Shown here: one piece after another, positions 56,121 through 64,000 of the stretch
Layout of the letters: each line of letters starts with the position of its first letter
How positions within the stretch are numbered: the first letter of the stretch is position 1
NCBI GenBank assembly: GCA_902581695.1
Contig: CACHOW010000001.1
Location: 1 to 64,000 of the forward strand
DNA from: an uncultured Pelagibacteraceae bacterium
GTDB taxonomy: Bacteria; Pseudomonadota; Alphaproteobacteria; Pelagibacterales; Pelagibacteraceae
Direction: 5' to 3'
Length of the DNA: 64,000 nt
Notes under the pieces: model-generated
What the model was told of the DNA's origin: nothing
What the model saw: only the letters and a program-made list of their open reading frames with translations
Database searches by the model: none
Position numbers and translations under genes: made by a program

Positions 56121-58193
56121 ATGGCAGAATTTTTTTTAGAGTTATTTAGTGAAGAAATTCCCGCAGGACTTCAAAAAAATTTGCGAGAAAAACTTTTAGA
56201 TGATTTTCAAGAATATTTTTTAAAAAAATCAATTCGATCAAAAAAAAATTTTTCATTATCCACTCCCAATAGATTAATCATAGTATTTGAAGGTTTAGAT
56301 AAAGAAATAAAGATCCCATCTGAAGAAATAAGAGGTCCAAAAGTTGAAGCCCCAGCACAAGCGCTGGATGGTTTTATGAGATCAAACAAAATAGAAAAAA
56401 AAGATTTATTTAAAAAAAGTATTGAAAAGGGTGAGTTTTATTATTTTAAAACAAAAACTAAAAAATTAAAAATTTTTGATCTATTAATAGACTTAATTCC
56501 AAAATTATTGGCAAACTATCAATGGAAAAAATCTATGAAATGGGGAGAGCATGATCTAAGTTGGGGAAGACCACTTAAGTCAATCTTATCAATATTTGAT
56601 AAAAAAATAGTTAGTTTTAATTTTCATCACATTAAATCTTCAAATTCGACTTATTTAGATAGTACTTTTGAGGATAAAAAAAAAACTTTCACAGACTTTA
56701 AGACATATCAGCAATATTTGAAAAAGCAGGGAACAATAATTGACCAGAATAAAAGAGAAGAGTTCATAAATAAAGAATTTACAAAAATATTAAATAAAAA
56801 AAGATTAACCACTAACAGCAACCCAAAACTATTAGATGAAGTAGTCAATTTAGTAGAAAAGCCTAATGTTTTGCTTTGTAACTTTGATAAAAAATTTTTA
56901 TCTATTCCAAAAGAAATATTAATCCTAACTATGCAGTCTCACCAAAAATATTTTCCAACTTTTGATAGCAAAAAAGAAATAACAAATGAATTTTTGGTTG
57001 TGTCAAACAAAAAAGATCGAAAAGGATTGATAAAAATTGGAAACGAAAGAGTGGTTGAGGCTAGACTTAGTGATGCGGAATTTTTTTGGAATAAAGATAA
57101 AACTCAAAATTTAGTTAAAAAAGTATCCAAATTAAAATCAATAAATTTTTTTAAAGGCCTAGGCACATATTTTGATAAAGTTCAAAGAATGAGAAAATTA
57201 GGTGGAATGATTTCTGATGAATTATTGATAAGTAAAGAAAAAGTTGAGTTATTAGCATCGATTTGTAAAACAGATTTAACTTCTGACTTAGTTGGAGAGT
57301 TCCCAGAATTACAAGGTGTTATGGGTGGATACTTTTCATCATATCAGGGATTTGATAAAGATATTTCACTAGCAATAACTGAGCAATATTTACCTGTAGG
57401 ATTAGACTCTCTTGCTCCAAAAAAACCTTTTAGTGTTACTTTGTCTGTCACCGATAAAATTGATACCCTAGTTGGCTTTTTTGGTATTAATGAAAAGCCT
57501 ACAAGCTCAAAAGATCCTTTCGCACTAAGAAGACTAGCTTTAGGTATTATAAGAACAGTAATCGAAAATAAAAAAGATTTACGAATAAATGACTTATTAA
57601 GTTATTCATCAAGTCTATATCAAGATCAAGGTCATAATTTAGCTAATAAAGATTTACAAAAAGAATTAAATAATTTTTTGAAAGAAAGATTTAGATATTA
57701 CATGAAAGAAAAGCAAATCCGTTTTGACATAATTGAAGCCTCAATTTCATCTTTTTCCCTTAACAAATTATTTACATCTTTTGAAAAAGCCAAATGCCTA
57801 AATAAAATTATTTATAATCAAGCTGGAATTGATATTACATCTAGCTATAAAAGAGCATCAAATATTTTAGAAAGCGAGATGAAGAACAATAAAGTTGAAA
57901 TAACAAATACAACTGACCCTGGTATTTTCAAAACAGATTTTGAGAAAAATTTATTTAAAAAGATTAGTGAAATTAAAAAATATTATTCAAATGTAAATAA
58001 TGACGAAAACTATGAAAAATCATTATCTATTTTAGCAGAATCTAAGAAAGAGGTTTTCGAGTTCTTTGATAATGTGAAAGTAAATGAAGAAAACGAATCT
58101 TTAAGAAAAAACAGATTGGAACTTATCAATATGTTATGTAAAACCTTTCAAAATTTTATAAACTTTCAGTTATTAAAACCCAATAATGAATAA
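56121..58193 (+). CDS. glyS: Glycine--tRNA ligase beta subunit
   Basis: 'MAEFFLELFSEEIPAGLQ'; start chosen at MAEFF (ORF track starts 56103); 'ICKTDLTSDLVGEFPELQGVMGGYFSSYQG'. Confidence 0.97.
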   Translation: MAEFFLELFSEEIPAGLQKNLREKLLDDFQEYFLKKSIRSKKNFSLSTPNRLIIVFEGLDKEIKIPSEEIRGPKVEAPAQALDGFMRSNKIEKKDLFKKSIEKGEFYYFKTKTKKLKIFDLLIDLIPKLLANYQWKKSMKWGEHDLSWGRPLKSILSIFDKKIVSFNFHHIKSSNSTYLDSTFEDKKKTFTDFKTYQQYLKKQGTIIDQNKREEFINKEFTKILNKKRLTTNSNPKLLDEVVNLVEKPNVLLCNFDKKFLSIPKEILILTMQSHQKYFPTFDSKKEITNEFLVVSNKKDRKGLIKIGNERVVEARLSDAEFFWNKDKTQNLVKKVSKLKSINFFKGLGTYFDKVQRMRKLGGMISDELLISKEKVELLASICKTDLTSDLVGEFPELQGVMGGYFSSYQGFDKDISLAITEQYLPVGLDSLAPKKPFSVTLSVTDKIDTLVGFFGINEKPTSSKDPFALRRLALGIIRTVIENKKDLRINDLLSYSSSLYQDQGHNLANKDLQKELNNFLKERFRYYMKEKQIRFDIIEASISSFSLNKLFTSFEKAKCLNKIIYNQAGIDITSSYKRASNILESEMKNNKVEITNTTDPGIFKTDFEKNLFKKISEIKKYYSNVNNDENYEKSLSILAESKKEVFEFFDNVKVNEENESLRKNRLELINMLCKTFQNFINFQLLKPNNE

Positions 58194-60852
58194 ATTAATT
58201 TTAAATTTTAACTCAAAAGAAATAAGAAAAATCAAGTATCCAAAAAATTTTTTAGGTGGCAAAGGAGCAAATTTGTCTGAAATGGGAAGAATGGGCCTAC
58301 CTGTGCCACCAGGCTTTACAATTTCAACTAAGGTTTGTGAAATTTTTTACAAAAATAGAAAGAAATTAAACTCAAAATTAATTAACCAGATTAAAAAAGA
58401 ATTAAAATTAATTGAAAAGGATGTATCTAAAAAATTTGGAGACTTAAAAAACCCCCTTTTATTGTCGGTCAGGTCTGGTGCTAGAGTTTCAATGCCAGGT
58501 ATGATGGACACAATTCTAAATCTTGGGCTTAATGACAAAACTGTAATCGCCTTAGGGAATAAAACTTTAAATGGTAGATTTGCCAAAGATAGTTATAGAA
58601 GATTTATTCAAATGTATGGCAATGTTGTTATGGGTGTTGAAAGCTATCATTTCGAAGAACTAATAGAAAATTACAAATTAACAAAAGGTGTATTGTTAGA
58701 CACTGAGCTTGATGAAGATGACTGGGACGGTTTAATTAAAGATTTTAAAAACACAATTAAAGCTAAAGCTAATAAAGAATTTCCCCAAGATGTGTATGAA
58801 CAGTTATTAGGTGCAATTAATGCAGTATTTTTATCTTGGGAAAGTAATCGAGCAAAAGTTTATAGAAAATTAAATCATATTCCTGCTGAATGGGGTACAG
58901 CTGTAAATGTGCAGTCTATGGTATTTGGAAATATGGGAGATGATTGTGCTACTGGAGTAGTATTTACAAGAAACCCCTCAGATGGTTTGAATGAAATTTA
59001 TGGAGAATACTTAATAAACGCACAAGGAGAGGATGTTGTTGCAGGAACGAGAACTCCGCAATACATAACAAAAAAAGCAAAAAAAGATGCTGAGGTTAAA
59101 GAACTTTCCATGGAAGAATCTATGCCAAAAGTTTATGAGGAACTTTATAAGATCCTAAAAAAATTGGAAAAACACTATAAAGATATGCAGGATGTTGAGT
59201 TTACAGTCGAAAATAATAAACTTTGGATATTGCAAACTCGTTCAGGAAAAAGAACTGCAAAATCAGCTGTTAAAATTGCAGTCGACATGGTTAAAGAAAA
59301 ATTGATTTCAAAAAAAAATGCAGTTTTAAGAATTGATCCAAATTCTTTAGATACCTTGTTACATCCTACATTAGATGAAAAAAGCTCTATAAATATTATT
59401 GCAAATGGTCTTCCTGCATCTCCAGGTGCAGCTAGTGGTAAAGTGGTTTTTACCTCTGAAGAAGCTGAAAGATTAAATGACATGATGCAAGATACTATTT
59501 TAGTAAGAGTAGAGACATCTCCAGAAGACATCCAAGGTATGCATGCCGCAAAAGGAATTTTGACGGCAAGAGGTGGTATGACCAGCCATGCAGCTGTAGT
59601 AGCTAGAGGGATGGGGAGACCTTGTGTGTCAGGTTCAAGTGAAATTGACATTAATTATGAACAAAAAATTTTTAAAACTTCATCGGGAGAAATTAAAGCG
59701 GGTGATATAATTACTATCGATGGTTCCACAGGGAGAATTATTTTAGGAAATGTTCCAACAGTAAAGCCTGAAATTTCTGGAGATTTTTCACAATTAATGG
59801 GTTGGGCTGATAATATTAGAAAATTAAAAGTTAGAACAAATTCTGAAACTCCAATTGATACTAAAACTGCTAGAGATTTTGGTGCTGAGGGAATCGGTCT
59901 TTGCAGAACTGAACATATGTTTTTCGATGAAGAGCGAATTTTATCAGTAAGAGAAATGATTTTGTCTAAAACTGAAGAGGATAGAGCCAAAGCTCTAAAA
60001 AAACTTTTGCCCCATCAAAAAAAAGACTTTATAAAAATATTTAAGATTATGCATGGTCTTCCAGTGACAGTAAGATTGTTGGATCCTCCCCTTCATGAAT
60101 TTTTACCTAAATCAGAAAAAGAAATTTATGAAGTTGCAAATGTTGTTGGTTTAGATAAAAAAGAAGTTGAGAGCAGAATAGAAGAACTTCATGAACAAAA
60201 TCCAATGCTTGGTCATAGAGGCTGTAGATTAGGTATTTCTTTTCCAGAAATTTATGAAATGCAATGTAGAGCAATATTTGAAGCTTTATCAGAACTTAAA
60301 AAAAATAAACAAAAATCAGCTTTTCCTGAGATAATGATACCATTAGTATCAACAGAGGCAGAAATCAAAATAATGAAAGATCTTGTAATTAATACTGCTA
60401 AAAAAGTTCAAGATGAAAATAAAATCAAAATAGAATTTTTAGTAGGTACAATGATTGAATTACCCAGAGCAGCAATTAAAGCTAAAGATATTGCAAAACA
60501 TGCAGAGTTTTTTAGTTTTGGTACGAATGACTTAACTCAAACTACTTTTGGAATAAGTCGTGATGATAGTAGTAAATTTTTAAATGATTATATTGATAAT
60601 AAGATTTTCACTATTGATCCTTTTGTATCAATTGATGATGGGGTTAAAGATCTTGTTAAGATAGCTGTTGAAAAAGGTAAGCAACAAAACAAAAAAATTA
60701 AACTAGGTATTTGTGGAGAACATGGAGGTGATCCTGAGAGTATTAATTTTTGCTCAAAAATAGGTTTAAATTATGTATCTTGTTCGCCTTACAGAGTCCC
60801 AATAGCAAGATTAGCTGCTGCACAAGCAGAGTTACAAAAAAATAAGAATTAA
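58186..60852 (+). CDS. ppdK: Pyruvate, phosphate dikinase
   Basis: 'GGKGANLSEMGRMGLPVPPGFTIST', 'LTARGGMTSHAAVVARGMGRPCVSG' (catalytic His), 'FSFGTNDLTQTTFGISRDD'. Confidence 0.98.
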   Translation: MNKLILNFNSKEIRKIKYPKNFLGGKGANLSEMGRMGLPVPPGFTISTKVCEIFYKNRKKLNSKLINQIKKELKLIEKDVSKKFGDLKNPLLLSVRSGARVSMPGMMDTILNLGLNDKTVIALGNKTLNGRFAKDSYRRFIQMYGNVVMGVESYHFEELIENYKLTKGVLLDTELDEDDWDGLIKDFKNTIKAKANKEFPQDVYEQLLGAINAVFLSWESNRAKVYRKLNHIPAEWGTAVNVQSMVFGNMGDDCATGVVFTRNPSDGLNEIYGEYLINAQGEDVVAGTRTPQYITKKAKKDAEVKELSMEESMPKVYEELYKILKKLEKHYKDMQDVEFTVENNKLWILQTRSGKRTAKSAVKIAVDMVKEKLISKKNAVLRIDPNSLDTLLHPTLDEKSSINIIANGLPASPGAASGKVVFTSEEAERLNDMMQDTILVRVETSPEDIQGMHAAKGILTARGGMTSHAAVVARGMGRPCVSGSSEIDINYEQKIFKTSSGEIKAGDIITIDGSTGRIILGNVPTVKPEISGDFSQLMGWADNIRKLKVRTNSETPIDTKTARDFGAEGIGLCRTEHMFFDEERILSVREMILSKTEEDRAKALKKLLPHQKKDFIKIFKIMHGLPVTVRLLDPPLHEFLPKSEKEIYEVANVVGLDKKEVESRIEELHEQNPMLGHRGCRLGISFPEIYEMQCRAIFEALSELKKNKQKSAFPEIMIPLVSTEAEIKIMKDLVINTAKKVQDENKIKIEFLVGTMIELPRAAIKAKDIAKHAEFFSFGTNDLTQTTFGISRDDSSKFLNDYIDNKIFTIDPFVSIDDGVKDLVKIAVEKGKQQNKKIKLGICGEHGGDPESINFCSKIGLNYVSCSPYRVPIARLAAAQAELQKNKN

Positions 60853-60866
60853 TAATATTAGATAAT

Positions 60867-61700
60867 TTAAAATTCTAATTTTAAATCAACAGCTGGAGCA
60901 CTATGAGTAATACTTCCAATTGAAACTCTATCAACCCCAGTCGAGGCGATTGATTTTATAGTTTTAAGGTTTATATTTCCTGAAGCTTCTGTTTCATAGT
61001 ACTTTTTTGCAATTTTAACACCCGCTTTTAAATTTTTAATATTCATATTATCAAACAAAACAGTATTAAATTTGAGACCAATTATTTTTTTTAATTGATC
61101 TAAATTATCAACTTCAACGGTTATCTTTTTACCTCTATTATTTTTTATAGCTAAGGAGACTAATTCTTTTATATTTGAGCTAGCAATATGATTGTCTTTA
61201 ATTAAAAATTCATCACTCAAATTAAACCTGTGATTTGTTCCACCTCCTAATTTTACAGCATATTTTTGAATAACTCTTAAATTCGGTATTGTTTTTCTAG
61301 TACAACAAACCTTACATTTTTTTCCAGCTAATTTTACAAATAGATTTGTTTTCGTAGCAATACCAGAAATATGAGATATGAAATTTAAAGCAACTCTTTC
61401 AGCAATTAATATATTTCTAGCCTTACCATGTATGGTTGCAATTAAAGAATTTTTTTTAACAAATGATCCATCTTTTTTTTTCGCGATAAACTTAATTTTA
61501 CTATCAACTAAATGGAAAGCATTTTTTGCAAATAATAAACCTCCAATAATAGCATTCTGATTTGATATTAATTTAATTTTAATGGTTTCTTTTTTTTTTA
61601 TTAAATTTGATGTTATATCTCCTGAGGGATATAAATCTTCATTAAGAGCAAGCTTAACTACATTCTTTATAAAATTTTTACTAAGTTTAATTTTTGACAC
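60867..61700 (-). CDS. nadC: Nicotinate-nucleotide diphosphorylase (carboxylating)
   Basis: 'LYPSGDITSNLI', 'RVALNFISHISGIAT', 'CCTRKTIPNLRVIQKYAVKLGGGTNHRFNLSDEFLIKDNH'. Confidence 0.96.
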   Translation of the reverse strand: MSKIKLSKNFIKNVVKLALNEDLYPSGDITSNLIKKKETIKIKLISNQNAIIGGLLFAKNAFHLVDSKIKFIAKKKDGSFVKKNSLIATIHGKARNILIAERVALNFISHISGIATKTNLFVKLAGKKCKVCCTRKTIPNLRVIQKYAVKLGGGTNHRFNLSDEFLIKDNHIASSNIKELVSLAIKNNRGKKITVEVDNLDQLKKIIGLKFNTVLFDNMNIKNLKAGVKIAKKYYETEASGNINLKTIKSIASTGVDRVSIGSITHSAPAVDLKLEF

Positions 61701-61706
61701 AAATTG

Positions 61707-62711
61707 TTATCTACCGATAGCAACCATTTTTTCAACTGATAATCTTGCTTTACTAATTGTTTCTTGATCCATAATAATCTCACCAGTTTCATTTTTTAAA
61801 CAACCTAAGATTTTTGGTAGAGTTATTTTTTTCATATGAGGACACATGTTACAAGGTCTAATAAATTCTACATCTGGATTTTCTACTTGAATATTATCGC
61901 TCATCGAACATTCAGTGACCATCATTACCTTTTTAGGTTGATTATCTTTTACATAATTAATCATTCCCGAAGTTGAACCAGTAAAATCACTCGCTTTAAT
62001 AACTTCAGGTGGACATTCTGGGTGTGCAATTATCTTTATTCCAGGATTATTTTTTCTAACATTGATTATTTCATTTTTACTAAATTGATCATGAACAATA
62101 CAAATTCCTTTCCAAGATATTATTTCAACATTAGTTTGTGAAGCAACATATTTTGCAAGATAATCATCAGGTAAGAAAATTACTTTATTGACACCTAAAG
62201 AATTTACAATCTTAACTGCATTTGCAGAAGTACAACAGACATCTGTTTCAGCTTTTACATCAGCAGATGTATTTACATAAGAAACGACAGGTACCCCAGG
62301 ATATTTTTGTTTTAAAAGTCGAACATCTTTTCCTGTGATTGAAGATGATAATGAGCAGCCTGCTTCCATATCAGGTAATAGAACTTTTTTATTTGGACTC
62401 ATCAATTTAGCTGTCTCAGCCATAAAATGCACTCCTGCCATTACAATTATTTCTGCTGAAGTTTTTGATGCTTCTACTGCAAGCGCCAAAGAGTCTGCAG
62501 AAAAATCTGCAATACCATGATATATCTCAGGTGTTTGATAATTATGAGCTAAAATAACTGCATTTTTTTCTTTTTTTAATTTATTAATTTCATGAATATA
62601 TGGTGCATGAATTGACCATTCAATTTCAGGCATAACCTTTGAAATCTTTTGATAAATTGGATCAGTAGCTTTTTTTACTTCTTGATTAAATTCCATATCA
62701 AAATTTATCAA
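61707..62711 (-). CDS. nadA: Quinolinate synthase
   Basis: 'VILAHNYQTPEIYHGIADFSADSLALA', 'VVSYVNTSADVKAETDVCCTSANAVKIV', 'RPCNMCPHMKKITL'. Confidence 0.97.
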   Translation of the reverse strand: MINFDMEFNQEVKKATDPIYQKISKVMPEIEWSIHAPYIHEINKLKKEKNAVILAHNYQTPEIYHGIADFSADSLALAVEASKTSAEIIVMAGVHFMAETAKLMSPNKKVLLPDMEAGCSLSSSITGKDVRLLKQKYPGVPVVSYVNTSADVKAETDVCCTSANAVKIVNSLGVNKVIFLPDDYLAKYVASQTNVEIISWKGICIVHDQFSKNEIINVRKNNPGIKIIAHPECPPEVIKASDFTGSTSGMINYVKDNQPKKVMMVTECSMSDNIQVENPDVEFIRPCNMCPHMKKITLPKILGCLKNETGEIIMDQETISKARLSVEKMVAIGR

Positions 62712-62751
62712 TTTGAAACCTTCTTGTCATTGATTTAATGTGGGGCATATT

Positions 62752-62837
62752 GCGGTCATGCTGAAATTGGTAGACAGGCACGGTTGAGGGCCGTGTGGAT
62801 TTAGTCCATGAGAGTTCGAGTCTCTCTGACCGCACCA
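62752..62837 (+). tRNA. tRNA-Leu (GAG)
   Basis: GCGGTCATGCTGAAATTGGTAGACAGGCACGGTTGAGGGCCGTGTGGATTTAGTCCATGAGAGTTCGAGTCTCTCTGACCGCACCA; class II variable arm, CCA encoded. Confidence 0.96.
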
Positions 62838-62873
62838 AGAATGATAAAGATTTTTGCATAAAATTAAAATTAA

Positions 62874-63118
62874 GGGGCGTTCTGTTGCCAGGTGCCCCAA
62901 ACCCCGTTTACTTAATTAACAAAGTTAATTAAGCAGCAAGTGCGTAACTTTCGTTAGCAATTATAAATTAGCCCGTTACGGTGGAACAATTCCGAACGAA
63001 AGAATAACTTTTAGTCATCCGTCGAATCTAGTTCACCCCCATAAGTTGTAAATGGTGGAGGTGGTGGGTACTGCCCCCACGTCCGCAATGGTTATTACGA
63101 AATTCGTTTATCGTCGTA
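62874..63118 (-). ncRNA. ssrA: Permuted two-piece tmRNA: coding piece about 62874-63040, 12-nt spacer 63041-63052, acceptor piece 63053 to about 63118
   Basis: Minus strand: tag frame GCT AAC GAA AGT TAC GCA CTT GCT GCT TAA (62958-62929) = ANESYALAA*; 'AGATTCGACGG' tmRNA 5' signature; acceptor stem GGGGGTG (63040-63034) pairs with CACCTCC-A-CCA (63063-63053), which lies upstream in the transcript, i.e. circular permutation; 'GCGGACGTGGG' matches the 3' tRNA-like domain. Confidence 0.93.
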
Positions 63119-63174
63119 GTTGGCAAGCCAACAGTATTAATATAAAAGCAATTAAAAGAGATTCAATAAAAATC

Positions 63175-64000
63175 ATGAAATTAACTAAAGAACAATCACA
63201 AGAGATTAAAGATCAACAATCACAACAAAATCCTACTAAAAGAGTTACTGCTCCTGAACTTGAAAAAATACTTTATGAGGCAATCCCAGCATTAGATCAT
63301 GGATTTGTAAGAGTAATCGATTATATGGGTGATGATACGTCAATTGTACAGTCTGCAAGAGTTTCATATGGAAAAGGAACTAAACAAGTTTCAACAGACT
63401 CTGGATTAATAAAATATTTGATGAGACACTGGCATAGCACACCATTCGAAATGTGTGAAATTAAGTATCATGTTAAGCTTCCAATATTTATTGCTCGACA
63501 ATGGATTAGGCATAGGACAGCCAATGTAAACGAATATTCTGCTAGATATTCTATTTTAGATAAAGAATTTTATTTACCTTCAAAAGAAAATTTAGCTGCG
63601 CAATCATCTAGCAACAGACAGGGTAGAGGAGAAGTCATTGAAGGAGATCAAGCAAAAGAAGTTTTAGAACTTTTAAAAAATGATGCAGAAAGAACTTATG
63701 ATAATTATGAAATGATGCTAAACGAAAGATTTGATGGTTCTACAATTGATGAAAATAAAAAAGGATTAGCAAGAGAATTAGCTAGAATGAATTTGACTTT
63801 AAATACTTATACTCAGTGGTATTGGAAAACTGATCTACTTAATCTAATGAATTTTTTGAGATTAAGAGCTGATAGTCATGCTCAATACGAAATAAGAGTT
63901 TATGCAGATATTATGTTAGATACCGTTAAAAAATGGGTCCCTATTACATATGATGCATTTATGGATTATAGAGTTGGTGGCACAGAAGTCTCAGCAAAAG
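63175..64000 (+). CDS. thyX: FAD-dependent thymidylate synthase, 3' end beyond window
   Basis: Not in the ORF track (no stop in window); '[43 protein letters not shown]' contains the ThyX signature. Confidence 0.96.
   Translation, partial: MKLTKEQSQEIKDQQSQQNPTKRVTAPELEKILYEAIPALDHGFVRVIDYMGDDTSIVQSARVSYGKGTKQVSTDSGLIKYLMRHWHSTPFEMCEIKYHVKLPIFIARQWIRHRTANVNEYSARYSILDKEFYLPSKENLAAQSSSNRQGRGEVIEGDQAKEVLELLKNDAERTYDNYEMMLNERFDGSTIDENKKGLARELARMNLTLNTYTQWYWKTDLLNLMNFLRLRADSHAQYEIRVYADIMLDTVKKWVPITYDAFMDYRVGGTEVSAK

Noticed and set aside
59175-59990. Minus-strand ORFs (158 and 111 aa) antisense to ppdK
   Set aside because: Shadow ORFs within ppdK.

Overview
AT-rich, very densely packed alphaproteobacterial chromosome segment. 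Gene content and layout look like the SAR11 clade (Pelagibacterales); this is inferred from protein motifs and synteny, with no database search. It has three zones. (1) About 1-14.05 kb is a surface-polysaccharide / hypervariable-type island: glycosyltransferases, NAD-dependent epimerases, gmd-fcl, a MraY/WecA-like transferase, SAM methyltransferases and a sulfatase-fold membrane enzyme. It also contains an 11-bp C homopolymer and a probable gene remnant. (2) At about 14.10-14.22 kb there is a stand-alone 5S rRNA with its own promoter-like sequence. It is followed by rpmJ and a tiny COX-IV-like gene (both absent from the ORF track) and by pntAA-pntAB-pntB. (3) The rest is core genome: the tkt-gap-pgk-fba-thiE-efp-suhB cluster, zapA with a coiled-coil partner, yebC / phage-like ruvC / tolQRAB-pal-cpoB / tilS / ftsH / folP / glmM, then thiD, purA, rpoH, rluD, an ABC exporter, tsaC, xseB-ispA-dxs, aroC, pdxH, ispB, an S49 peptidase, glyQS, ppdK, nadC-nadA, three tRNAs, a permuted two-piece tmRNA on the minus strand (tag ANESYALAA), and the 5' part of thyX running off the window. 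Items most worth a second look: the split tmRNA with a non-standard T-loop, the YLDPGTGS small membrane protein / NoeA-like methyltransferase / sulfatase-fold module with only 6 bp between divergent start codons, the poly-C tract beside a broken gene, and a phage-type RuvC at the yebC-tol junction with no adjacent ruvAB. I found no CRISPR array, transposase, integrase or obvious defence system.
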